NCBI RefSeq assembly: GCF_002902945.1
Contig: NZ_CP026102.1
Coordinates: 1,984,001-2,048,000 of the forward strand
DNA length: 64,000 bases
Direction: 5' to 3'
Source of the DNA: Paraburkholderia caribensis
GTDB taxonomy: Bacteria; Pseudomonadota; Gammaproteobacteria; Burkholderiales; Burkholderiaceae
This document shows positions 16,632 to 25,038 of this stretch, one piece after another. Each line of letters opens with the position of its first letter. Position 1 is the first letter of the stretch. The notes under the pieces were generated by a model. That model ran no database searches. It saw only the letters and a program-made list of their open reading frames with translations, and was not told the DNA's origin. The position numbers and the translations under genes were made by a program.

Positions 16632-18020
16632 TTAACATTCGATGACGTTCACGGCGAGACCACCGCGCGACGTCTCCTTGTATTTCGTTTTCATATCGGC
16701 GCCCGTTTCGCGCATCGTCTTGATGACGTTGTCGAGCGTCACGTAGTGCTGGCCGTCGCCCTTGAGCGCCATGCGCGATGCGTTCAGCGCCTTGATCGCG
16801 CCCATCGCATTGCGCTCGATGCACGGAATCTGCACGAGGCCGCCGACCGGGTCGCACGTCATGCCCAGGTTGTGCTCCATGCCGATTTCGGCGGCGTTCT
16901 CGACTTGTGTCGGCGTGCCGCCCATCACGGCCGCGAGCGCCGCCGCCGCCATCGAGCACGCGACGCCCACTTCGCCCTGGCAGCCCACTTCCGCGCCCGA
17001 GATCGACGCCGTTTCCTTGTAGATGATGCCGATCGCCGCCGCCGTCAGCAGGAAGTCGACGATGCCGTTTTCGTTCGAGCCCGGCACGAACTTCACGTAG
17101 TAGTGCAGCACGGCGGGAATCACGCCCGCCGCGCCGTTGGTCGGCGCGGTGACCACGCGGCCGCCGGCGGCGTTCTCTTCGTTGACGGCCATCGCGTACA
17201 GATTGACCCAGTCGAGCATCGACAGCGGATCGCGCAGCGACTCTTCCGAACGCGTGCGCAGTTGCACGGTGAGATCGGCGGCGCGGCGCTTCACGCGCAT
17301 CGGGCCGGGCAGTTCGCCGTGCATCTTGCAGCCGCGTTCGACGCATGCGGCCATCGTGCGCCAGATGGTCAGCAGGCCTTCGCGCACGTCTTCCGGGGCA
17401 CGCGACGCGCATTCGTTGGCGAACGTCACCTGCGCCACCGACAGGCCGCTTTCGCGGCACACGCGCATCAGATCGTCGCCCGTGCGGAACGGATACGGGA
17501 CCTCGCCGCCCGCGCGCACCCCGTTCACGCGATCGCCTTCGCGATTCACAACAAAGCCGCCGCCGACCGAGTAATACTCTTTTTCGACCAGCAACTGGCC
17601 GTTCTCGTCGAACGCCTGGAAGCGCATGCCGTTGGGATGCACCACGCTGCCCGTGCCGCTCATCAGGCGGCGGAAGAACGCGATGTGCTCTTTTTCGTCG
17701 AAGGCGATCTCGTGTTTGCCGAGCAGCGCCAGGCGCTTGCCCTTGCGGATATCGGCGAGGCGCGGCTCGATCAGATCGGGGTCGATGGTGTCGGGAAGAT
17801 GGCCTTCGAGGCCGAGCAGCACGGCCTTGTCGGTGCCGTGGCCCTTGCCCGTCGCGCCGAGCGAGCCGTACAGCTCGACTTTCACGCGGCGCACGAACGC
17901 GAGCAGGTTCGCGTCCTCGATATGCGAAGCGAAGCGGCAGGCGGCGATCATCGGGCCGACCGTGTGCGAACTGGATGGGCCGATGCCGATCTTGAACAGG
18001 TCGAAAACGCTGACGTTCAT
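16632..18020 (-). CDS. sdaA: L-serine ammonia-lyase, iron-sulfur type
   Basis: The 462-residue single-chain L-serine dehydratase has an N-terminal beta domain starting MNVSVFDLFKIGIGPSSSHT, then the alpha domain with GSNENGIVDFLLTAAAIG, GCQGEVGVACSMAAAALA and a Cys in PCIERNAMGAIKA. Conserved cysteines in these stretches bind the labile [4Fe-4S] cluster that holds serine. It deaminates serine to pyruvate. Being first in the sox operon, it completes sarcosine to glycine to serine to pyruvate, with glycine hydroxymethyltransferase supplied from elsewhere. The ATG at 18018-18020 starts the conserved region; upstream in-frame codons look non-coding. Confidence 0.96.
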   Translation of the reverse strand: MNVSVFDLFKIGIGPSSSHTVGPMIAACRFASHIEDANLLAFVRRVKVELYGSLGATGKGHGTDKAVLLGLEGHLPDTIDPDLIEPRLADIRKGKRLALLGKHEIAFDEKEHIAFFRRLMSGTGSVVHPNGMRFQAFDENGQLLVEKEYYSVGGGFVVNREGDRVNGVRAGGEVPYPFRTGDDLMRVCRESGLSVAQVTFANECASRAPEDVREGLLTIWRTMAACVERGCKMHGELPGPMRVKRRAADLTVQLRTRSEESLRDPLSMLDWVNLYAMAVNEENAAGGRVVTAPTNGAAGVIPAVLHYYVKFVPGSNENGIVDFLLTAAAIGIIYKETASISGAEVGCQGEVGVACSMAAAALAAVMGGTPTQVENAAEIGMEHNLGMTCDPVGGLVQIPCIERNAMGAIKALNASRMALKGDGQHYVTLDNVIKTMRETGADMKTKYKETSRGGLAVNVIEC

Positions 18021-18389
18021 GGAAACCTTGCTCAGTTGAATGGGTGCGCTGCGTGGTTTGCGCAGTGACGCCAGTACACCAAAGCGTAAAATCGGCCGAT
18101 AGAACAAAAACGGCATCGACGTGGGATGGCGACGCCAGATGGCGCCCGGACTTCGTTTCTCCGCAACTCAGTGACGGAAAAACGCAAGTCCAGTGCGGGC
18201 CGAGCGTGCCGGAGCCCAAGCCACATGGGGATGAACGCGCTTCGCATCAGCGCAAGTCGGTGTCGGAAAAGGACAAGAGACGCAGGCGCGAATCGGCGAC
18301 GCTAGGGTTATGCCGCGTGCGGGCGCGTTTGGGTTTGGTTTTTCTGTTTTCAGTCGATTGAACTTGCTGGACCACTGCGCCATCGCGCC
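18021..18389. other. Divergent intergenic region, sox operon / GlxA-type regulator
   Basis: These 369 bases lie between sdaA on the minus strand and a GlxA-family activator gene on the plus strand. They should hold the sox operon promoter and its activator site. I could not identify an unambiguous operator by eye, and no credible gene is inside. Confidence 0.4.
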
Positions 18390-19475
18390 ATGACCATCGT
18401 CGATTCGCTACCGTTGACTTCCATCGATGCGCTGCCCAAGGAGCGCATCCGCTTCGGCATCGTCCTGCTGCCGAACTTCACGCTGACGGCGTTCTCCGGC
18501 TTCGTCGACATGCTGCGCCTGTCCGCCGACGAAGGCGACTACAGCAAGCCCGTACGCTGCTCGTGGAGCGTGATCGGCGACACGCTCGCACCCGTGCGCG
18601 CGAGTTGCGGCATCCAGATCACGCCGTGGGAAACCTTCGCCGATGCGGAGCCGTTCGACTATGTGGTCGTGGTCGGCGGACTGTTGCATTCGGGGCCGCA
18701 GGCGAACGACGAGACCTTGCAGTTCATTCGCGCCGCGGCGCGCGGGAACACGACGCTGGTCGGCATTTGCACGGGCGTGTTCGCGTTGATGCGCGCGGGC
18801 GTGCTCGACGAGCACCGGATTTGCGTGAGCTGGTTTCACTACTGGGATTTCGTCGAGCGCTTTCCTTCCGTCAATCCGGATGCGCTGATCGCGGACCGGC
18901 TGTTCGTGATCGACCGTCGACGGATTACGTGTTCGGGCGGACGGGCTTCGATCGATGTGGCAGCGGCAATTTTGCTGCGTCACTTCGAGACGGCGACCGT
19001 GCAGAAGGCGCTGCGGATTCTGCTGGTCGGCGAAATGCAGAAAGGCAATGCGCCGCAGCCGCATCCGCCCGGGCTGGAGCCGGCGACCCATCCGAAGGTC
19101 AAGCGCGCGATTCTGCTGATGGAGCAGCATGTCGGGCGCACGCTGCCGCTGGAGGAACTGGCTTGCAAGCTGGATCTGTCGCCGCGTCAGCTGGAGCGGC
19201 TGTTCAAGGCGGAGACGGGGAAGAGCCCGCAGGCGTTTGCGAAGCAGGTTCGGTTGAGGACGGCGGCCTGGTTGCTGACGAGTTCGGACAGGACGGTGGC
19301 GGATATTGCTTCGAGTTGCGGGTTTTCCGATGCTTCGCACCTGGGGCGCGAGTTCAGGAAGGAGTTTGGGATGCCGCCGGTGATGTTCAGAGAGCAGCGC
19401 GGGGGAACGCCCGTTGAGGGGGACGCGGCGGTGGCTTATGAGGAGACGTTTCCGGGGAGAGTGGATGTGTTTTGA
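18390..19475 (+). CDS. GlxA-family AraC transcriptional activator (candidate sarcosine/betaine regulator)
   Basis: The 361-residue protein has a DJ-1/PfpI-like domain (about 20-195) with the nucleophile-elbow-like GICTGVFAL segment. An AraC helix-turn-helix pair follows (about 235-335): LEELACKLDLSPRQLERLF and IASSCGFSDASHLGREFRKEF. Known members next to such genes are GbdR and SouR of Pseudomonas, which activate glycine betaine and sarcosine catabolism. Its position directly divergent from sdaA-soxBDAG makes a SouR/GbdR-like role likely, but the ligand cannot be read from sequence. A second GlxA-type regulator sits in the choline transporter cluster at 38.8 kb. Confidence 0.88.
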   Translation: MTIVDSLPLTSIDALPKERIRFGIVLLPNFTLTAFSGFVDMLRLSADEGDYSKPVRCSWSVIGDTLAPVRASCGIQITPWETFADAEPFDYVVVVGGLLHSGPQANDETLQFIRAAARGNTTLVGICTGVFALMRAGVLDEHRICVSWFHYWDFVERFPSVNPDALIADRLFVIDRRRITCSGGRASIDVAAAILLRHFETATVQKALRILLVGEMQKGNAPQPHPPGLEPATHPKVKRAILLMEQHVGRTLPLEELACKLDLSPRQLERLFKAETGKSPQAFAKQVRLRTAAWLLTSSDRTVADIASSCGFSDASHLGREFRKEFGMPPVMFREQRGGTPVEGDAAVAYEETFPGRVDVF

Positions 19476-19557
19476 GGGCAGCACGCTCCCCATAGAGTCG
19501 GAAACGCGCTGCGCTTTTTCCTTATTTCGATAACCCCGCGCGAACGCTGAAAACAAA

Positions 19558-19580
19558 AAGGCGGACCTGTGGTCCGCCTT
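19558..19580. terminator. Bidirectional rho-independent terminator
   Basis: A 10-bp perfect stem (AAGGCGGACC with GGTCCGCCTT) around a TGT loop lies between the convergent GlxA-type regulator and zwf. On the minus strand the stem is followed by a T run, so it fits best as the zwf terminator. Confidence 0.85.
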
Positions 19581-19587
19581 CGTTATC

Positions 19588-21072
19588 TTACGACTCCTCC
19601 GACCAAACCATATTATCCCGCGCCATCATCGCCGTCGAAGCCCCCGGCCCGAAGGTCCCGGCCGTATAAGCTCTCGGCTTGTCACCATTACGCTTCCACG
19701 CTTCGATGATGGGATCGACCCACGTCCATGCCGCTTCCAGTTCATCGCGGCGCATGAAGTGAGTGAGCCTGCCGCGCACGACGTCGATCAACAGGCGCTC
19801 ATACGCTTCCGCGCGACGGCTCGTGAACGCCTGCTCCAGATCGAGATTCAGATTCACGGGCAACGTGCGCATCCCGCTGCCCGGCTCCTTGGCAAGCATC
19901 TGCAACTGGATCGACTCATTCGGCTGCAACTGGATCACCAACCGGTTCCCGCAATTACGCGGGCCACAAGGACTGTTCGGCATGATCGAAAACGGCAGAT
20001 CCGCAAACTCGATCACGATCTCCGACAGCTTCTTCGCCATCCGTTTGCCCGTGCGCAGATAGAACGGCACATTCGCCCAGCGCCAGTTGTTGATATGCGC
20101 GCGCAACGCGACGAAGGTTTCCGCGCGGCTATCGGCGGGCACGTTCGCTTCTTCCAGGTATCCCTTCACCGGCTCGCCGCCGACAGCGCCCGCCGTGTAC
20201 TGCCCACGCACCGTATCGCGCGAGATGTCCTCGGCCGTCATCGGACGCAGCGAGCGCAGCACTTTCAGCTTTTCGTCGCGCACGGCATCGGCGTCGAGCG
20301 ATACGGGCGGCTCCATCGCGACGATGCACAGCAGTTGCAGCAAGTGGTTCTGCACCATGTCGCGCATCGCGCCCGTATGGTCGTAGAAGCCCGCGCGCGT
20401 GCCCACGCCGACCGACTCCGCCACCGTGATCTGCACGCTGCGGATATACGGCGCCTGCCACAGCGGCCCGAAGATCGCGTTGCCGAAGCGCAGCACCATC
20501 AGGTTCTGCACCGTCTCCTTGCCGAGATAGTGGTCGATCCGGTAGATCTGATGCTCGGAGAAATGCTTGCCGACGGAATCGTTGATCGCCTGCGCGGACG
20601 CCAGATCGTGACCGAGCGGTTTTTCGAGCACGACGCGCGAATGCTCGTCGAGCAGACCGTGCGACGAGAGGTTGTCGCAAATCGTCGTGAACAGTTCCGG
20701 CGACGTCGACAGATAGAACACGCGCAGCGCGTTCGGGCGCGATGCCTCGGCAAGACGCTCGTAGTCGCCGGCCTGGTCGACATCGACACGCACGTATTCG
20801 AACAGCGACAGGAAGCGGTCCCAGGCGGACGCATCGAACGCGCCCGATTCGATGAACGGACGGCTCTGCTCGTCCATCCATTTCAGATAGTCGTCACGCC
20901 CCCATTCGCGGCGGCCGATCGCGAGAATGCGCGTTTCGGGCGGCAAATTTCCGTGCGTGTGCGCCATATACAGCGCGGGCAGCAGCTTGCGGGCTGACAG
21001 GTCGCCGGCGCCGCCGAAAATGATCATGTCGAGCGGGCGGTCCGGCGAAGCAGGAGCGGTGGAAGTCGTCAT
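19588..21072 (-). CDS. zwf: Glucose-6-phosphate 1-dehydrogenase
   Basis: The 494-residue enzyme oxidises glucose 6-phosphate to 6-phosphogluconolactone, feeding the Entner-Doudoroff and pentose phosphate routes and making NADPH. Seen are the coenzyme motif GGAGDLSARKL at 20-30, EKPLG at 150-154 and the substrate signature RIDHYLGK at 178-185, whose Lys contacts the phosphate. The start at 21070-21072 gives the usual length but has no strong ribosome site. An in-frame ATG 18 codons upstream is possible. No pgl or edd neighbour is present, so the gene stands alone here; a second zwf elsewhere would not be surprising. Confidence 0.95.
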   Translation of the reverse strand: MTTSTAPASPDRPLDMIIFGGAGDLSARKLLPALYMAHTHGNLPPETRILAIGRREWGRDDYLKWMDEQSRPFIESGAFDASAWDRFLSLFEYVRVDVDQAGDYERLAEASRPNALRVFYLSTSPELFTTICDNLSSHGLLDEHSRVVLEKPLGHDLASAQAINDSVGKHFSEHQIYRIDHYLGKETVQNLMVLRFGNAIFGPLWQAPYIRSVQITVAESVGVGTRAGFYDHTGAMRDMVQNHLLQLLCIVAMEPPVSLDADAVRDEKLKVLRSLRPMTAEDISRDTVRGQYTAGAVGGEPVKGYLEEANVPADSRAETFVALRAHINNWRWANVPFYLRTGKRMAKKLSEIVIEFADLPFSIMPNSPCGPRNCGNRLVIQLQPNESIQLQMLAKEPGSGMRTLPVNLNLDLEQAFTSRRAEAYERLLIDVVRGRLTHFMRRDELEAAWTWVDPIIEAWKRNGDKPRAYTAGTFGPGASTAMMARDNMVWSEES

Positions 21073-21289
21073 AGCGCGGTCGCAAAAATTAACTGCTGGG
21101 AAAAACGCAAGCCCGTCCGGACTCACCTTTCAGGCGGCGCTGAAATCGGGCAGGTTTGCGCGAGACGACTATGTTGCAACGTTTTAGGATTGTTTGCACG
21201 CTTGCTGTCGTGACACGGCACGGACGTTCGTTCCGCTTCCTCCCTTACCCGGGCGGCGACGGAGAAGAACCCTGCGAGGCCTCAACCAC

Positions 21290-22207
21290 TCAACCCGCGC
21301 CCAGCGCCGCCCGCGCGACACGCCCGGCCGCCAGATCCCATGCCGCGCAACCGACCGTCTTGAAGACGATGGGCGTATCGAACGATGGCTGGCTCGCCAG
21401 CGCGCCCTCGATGCCCGTCACCGTCGACCAGTCGATCCCAGCCTGGATGAAGTCCCCCGCTTCGTGCCTTGCGCCCGCGAGATCGTCGGCATAGAGCGTG
21501 CTGCCCGCAAGCGTGCGCGCGCCGATCTCGCACATCTGCGGAGTAAATGCACCGACGCCGATCACCAGCCGCCCGGCGCGCGGTGCTTCGTCGTAGACGG
21601 CCTGCCGGCTCGTCGTCAGCGCGATCACGGTATCGACGGAATCGGGAATCGCCGCGCCGCTCAAGGCTTGCAGATCGCGCACCGTGTCGCGCTGCGCATC
21701 GCAGAACGCCTGCGCCCGCGCCGCCGACGTGCCCAGCACACGCACGCGCGCCTGCGGATACAACTCGCCGATTGCCCGCAGATGGCTCGCGGCCTGCGTG
21801 CCCGTGCCGATCAGCAGAATGTCGTTCGGTGCGCCGCGCGACAGCGTCTCGATGCCGAGCATCGACATCGCGGCCGTGCGGCGTCCCGTGACGGTCGGAC
21901 CGTCGAGAATGAACAGCGTCTTGCCCGTGTCGGGATCGAACGCCATCACCTGGCCGTGGATGGTCGGCAGCGCGCGCTCGCCATTGCGCGGGCAGACGTT
22001 GACGAGCTTGTGGATGGCGAGATCGCGTGCCGCGGCGGGCATCGACAGCATGATGCCGTCGTCGTTCAGCGGCACGACCAGCCGCTCGGGGCTCGCGACG
22101 CGTCCGGCCGCGTAGTCGGCGGCGGCTGTCTTCAGCGCGTCCACGAGCGCGCGAAACGGAATCAGGCGCGCCGTGCCGGCGGCGTCGAAAATCGGCGTGC
22201 TGCTCAT
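21290..22207 (-). CDS. lhpI: Delta1-pyrroline-2-carboxylate reductase (ornithine cyclodeaminase superfamily)
   Basis: The 305-residue protein of the ornithine cyclodeaminase/mu-crystallin fold has a GPTVTGRRTAAMSMLG substrate-side motif and a LLIGTGTQAASHLRAI Rossmann motif. On its own it could be an ornithine cyclodeaminase or an imine reductase. The gene directly upstream encodes a proline racemase homologue with the Cys-to-Thr change of trans-3-hydroxy-L-proline dehydratases. The pair therefore fits reduction of delta1-pyrroline-2-carboxylate to L-proline. It starts 22 bases after its partner, so they are co-transcribed. Symbol by analogy with Azospirillum. Confidence 0.82.
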   Translation of the reverse strand: MSSTPIFDAAGTARLIPFRALVDALKTAAADYAAGRVASPERLVVPLNDDGIMLSMPAAARDLAIHKLVNVCPRNGERALPTIHGQVMAFDPDTGKTLFILDGPTVTGRRTAAMSMLGIETLSRGAPNDILLIGTGTQAASHLRAIGELYPQARVRVLGTSAARAQAFCDAQRDTVRDLQALSGAAIPDSVDTVIALTTSRQAVYDEAPRAGRLVIGVGAFTPQMCEIGARTLAGSTLYADDLAGARHEAGDFIQAGIDWSTVTGIEGALASQPSFDTPIVFKTVGCAAWDLAAGRVARAALGAG

Positions 22208-22229
22208 GTCGGGGTTGCTCCTTGCGCGT

Positions 22230-23237
22230 TCAGCGCACCAGAAAGCCATACGTCAGCGGATCGCGCTCGTCGACGAGCCAGTTCGCGAAACCGCAAATAT
22301 GCGCGTCGCCTTCGATCTCCGGAATCACGGCGTCGAAGCGGTCGAGCTTCGTCTCGGACAGCACACGCCCGCGAAACACCGTGCCGATGATCGATTCGTT
22401 GACAAGCGTCTCGTCCTTGCGCAGTTGCCCGCGCAGATATAGTTGCGCGACGCGCCCCGCCGTGCCCGAGCCCGTCGGCGAGCGGTCCACTTCGCGGTCG
22501 GCGAACACGCAGCAATTGGCCTGCGTGGAGCCCGCGTGACGCGGCGCGTTGTCGATGATGGTGCCGTAGATGTGATTGATCTCGGGGATCTGCGGATGCT
22601 GAACCTTGAACGCCTCGTTCGCCGCGCGCTTCACTTCGGCGCCGAACTGGATCAGGCGGTCCACGTGGTCTTCGCGCACATCGAGTCCGAACGGTTCGCC
22701 CGATGTGTAGAAGTAAAACGCGCCGCCGAACGCGATATCGCCGCGCACGGTGCCGAAGCTGGGCGTCTCGACGCTCACGTCGCGCAGCCAGATAAACGAC
22801 GGCACGTTGACGAAGCGCACGCTGCCGGCGTGATCGCCGTCCCATTTGACGAACGCTTCGATGAAGCCGCAAGGCGCATCGATGCCGACGCGCGTTTCCG
22901 GCTCTGTGCGCTCGACCCACCCGAGCGAGACGGCCGTTGTTGCCAGCGCGATCACGCCGTGGCCGCAATGGTCGCTATAGCCCTCGTTATGAACGAAGAT
23001 GATGCCGAAGTCCGCGCCTTCCGTGACGGGATCGGTCAGATAGCCGCCGTACATGTCGGCGTGGCCGCGCGGCTCCAGCATCAGCGCGCGGCGCAGATGA
23101 TCGGCGTGCTCCTTGAGCCACGCGCGCCGCTCGACGATGGTCTTGCCGGGCATCTTCGGCAGCCCGCTCGTGACGATACGAAACGGTTCGCCGCCCGTGT
23201 GCACTTCGACCGTGCTGATCATGCGGTTCAGCTTCAT
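22230..23237 (-). CDS. lhpH: trans-3-hydroxy-L-proline dehydratase (proline racemase superfamily)
   Basis: The 335-residue protein has the proline racemase fold. The first catalytic position is Cys91 (HCGHGVIA). The second, a Cys in true racemases and hydroxyproline epimerases, is Thr255 here (SPTGSGTAG). The Cys/Thr pair is known for trans-3-hydroxy-L-proline dehydratases, which remove water to give delta1-pyrroline-2-carboxylate. The next gene encodes the matching reductase, completing conversion to L-proline. The substrate is a component of collagen and some peptides. A FadR-type regulator is divergent, with dyads in the 196-base gap. Confidence 0.88.
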   Translation of the reverse strand: MKLNRMISTVEVHTGGEPFRIVTSGLPKMPGKTIVERRAWLKEHADHLRRALMLEPRGHADMYGGYLTDPVTEGADFGIIFVHNEGYSDHCGHGVIALATTAVSLGWVERTEPETRVGIDAPCGFIEAFVKWDGDHAGSVRFVNVPSFIWLRDVSVETPSFGTVRGDIAFGGAFYFYTSGEPFGLDVREDHVDRLIQFGAEVKRAANEAFKVQHPQIPEINHIYGTIIDNAPRHAGSTQANCCVFADREVDRSPTGSGTAGRVAQLYLRGQLRKDETLVNESIIGTVFRGRVLSETKLDRFDAVIPEIEGDAHICGFANWLVDERDPLTYGFLVR

Positions 23238-23341
23238 GATGCGTTCGATCCTCGCAAGAAAGCTTCGGGCCGTTGCTGGTTCAACATATCGTCTCGCTCC
23301 ATCGTCTTTGTCTTATACTGGATCGAAATGTAGACCAGCTT

Positions 23342-23397
23342 TGGTTGTCGATCAACCAGTTTCAAAATTTATCCTGCAGACTGGTTTGAAGCCAGTC
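23342..23397. promoter_or_regulatory. Two dyads, candidate FadR-type operators of the lhp genes
   Basis: TGGTTG-N5-CAACCA at 23342-23358 and GACTGG-N7-CCAGTC at 23379-23397 lie between lhpH and the divergent GntR regulator. The TGGT/ACCA core resembles FadR-subfamily operators. Binding is inferred. Confidence 0.55.
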
Positions 23398-23433
23398 CAC
23401 ATTCTGTTGTCATTTGTCGCACGGTACGCATTC

Positions 23434-24171
23434 ATGGCCTCGACCTCATTCGCACTGGAACGCGCGTTTCGCCCGAAGCAGATTTACGAGCAGGTCGCGG
23501 AGCGCATGCGCGGCGAGATTCGCAGCGGGCAGTTCGCGCCTGAAGCGCGATTGCCGTCGGAGCGCGATCTGGCGGCGCGGTTCGGCGTCGGGCGGCCTGC
23601 CGTGCGGGAGGCGCTGGGCGCGTTGCAGAACGAGGGCTTGGTCGTGACGCGGCGCAATTCGGGGACTTACGTCTGCGCGGACGCGTTGCAGCGGTTGGCG
23701 GCGGCGCCTGCTGCTGGCGAGATGCCGGGTGATGCCGACTTCAGCCCTACGTCGGCGCTCGATGTTCGTCTGATCCTGGAGCCTGCGATAGCGCGCCGCG
23801 CGGCCGCGAATGCCCAGCGTGACGAGCTTGCCGAGCACTATCTTGCGCAGATGGATTCGATCGACGATGTCTCCGATGGCGTGCAGCGCGCGCTATGGAA
23901 CGATAGCGATCGTTTGTTTCATCGGCAGTTGGCGGTGATGACGGGCGATGCCCTGCTCGTCAAGATCGCCGACGAAGTGGCGAAGGCTATGGATCAGCCT
24001 TTGTGGAAACGGCTCAAAGATGACGGGATTCATGATCCTGGGCGGATCAGGCTTTATGTGTCCGAGCATCGGTTGATCTATGAGGCTATCGTGGATGGGG
24101 ATGCCGAGGCGGCTGCGTTTTATGTCGAGCAGCACATCAGGAGAGTGCGGAGGGATATCGCGCCTAAGTAG
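23434..24171 (+). CDS. GntR-family (FadR subfamily) transcriptional regulator
   Basis: The 245-residue regulator has an N-terminal winged helix (about 12-75) containing LPSERDLAARFGVGRPAVREAL. An all-helical FCD domain follows, with D/H metal-ligand positions (FHRQLAVMTG, EHRLIYEAIVDGD). It is divergent from lhpH-lhpI and probably represses them until the inducer appears. Similarity starts at the ATG at 23434; the frame is open further upstream. The last 180 bases are lower in GC, leading into repeat copy 2. Confidence 0.9.
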   Translation: MASTSFALERAFRPKQIYEQVAERMRGEIRSGQFAPEARLPSERDLAARFGVGRPAVREALGALQNEGLVVTRRNSGTYVCADALQRLAAAPAAGEMPGDADFSPTSALDVRLILEPAIARRAAANAQRDELAEHYLAQMDSIDDVSDGVQRALWNDSDRLFHRQLAVMTGDALLVKIADEVAKAMDQPLWKRLKDDGIHDPGRIRLYVSEHRLIYEAIVDGDAEAAAFYVEQHIRRVRRDIAPK

Positions 24172-24279
24172 GTTTTTTTGTCTGTCTGGCGACGCTGGGT
24201 GGTTTGCTTGTGTTTTGCGCTGGCATCCGCGGTTTGGTTTCGTGGTTTATGCTTCGCCGTTCGGTGTTCCGGGTTTTGC

Positions 24280-24938
24280 GCTGGCATCCGCGATTCGTTA
24301 GCTCGCTTCACGCGTCGCCCCTGTGCGGGGCGGCACCTACTTTTCTTTGCCGCCGCAAAGAAAAGTAGGCAAAAGAAAGCGGCTCACACCGCCAATTCTT
24401 GACGCTTACCCACGGGCCCCCAACGTCCCCACACTTCACACACCAGTGGCCCTGGTTGGTGCCCGTTGCCAACGCTTCGAATAAACGCCTCACCCGCTTC
24501 AATTACCCGTACCCGGGCCAGCGGCAGCGAATGGTATGTGCCGCCCAGGTGGCAAACTGTGTGTAGGTTGTCGCGTCGTATATCTTGGCGCTCCTACCGG
24601 GTGGGACGCATGCGCTATCAGTCCGGAGTGAGACGTGTGAGGCGCTACGGCCTACACACAGTTTGCCACCTGGGCGGCGGTGGACTGGCTGGCGCGGCAT
24701 GCCGAAACGCGGGTGCTTGAAGTGGGTGAGGCGCTCATTCAGAGCGTTGGCAACGAACGTGGGTCACGTGGTTGCCGTGTGAAGTGTAAGAACCTGTGGG
24801 GGCCCTCAGGCAAGAAGAAATGTTGGCGGTGTGAGCCGCTTTCTTTTGCCTACTTTTCTTTGCGGCGGCAAAGAAAAGTAGGTGCCGCCCCGCACAGGGG
24901 CGACGCCTGAAGCACGCTAACGAATCGCGGATGCCAGC
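24280..24938 (+). repeat. Palindromic ~660-bp element, copy 2
   Basis: It has the same structure and orientation as copy 1: GCTGGCATCCGCG ends, hairpins with CTACTTTTCTTTGC stems near both ends, and the GCCGCCCAGGTGGC-containing inverted repeat around the centre. It has the widest symmetry of the five. Another copy of the end 13-mer lies outside it on each side (24219-24231 left, 24990-25003 right, slightly changed). The DNA between inner and outer copies is also partly inverted (a CGTTCGGTGTT block on both sides), so the full unit may span about 24212-25012. It lies between convergent genes. Confidence 0.9.
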
Positions 24939-25038
24939 GCAAAGGCCAAAACACCGAACGGCGACGACGCGAGAAGCAAGACAACAAACCGGCGGATGCC
25001 AGCAACAACACAAGCACACCCGAATCCACCCTGAACCC

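Noticed and set aside
21290..22207. Ornithine cyclodeaminase as the function of this gene
   Set aside because: The fold allows it, but the partner gene is a dehydratase-type proline racemase homologue, which fits an imine reductase better. Not excluded by sequence alone.
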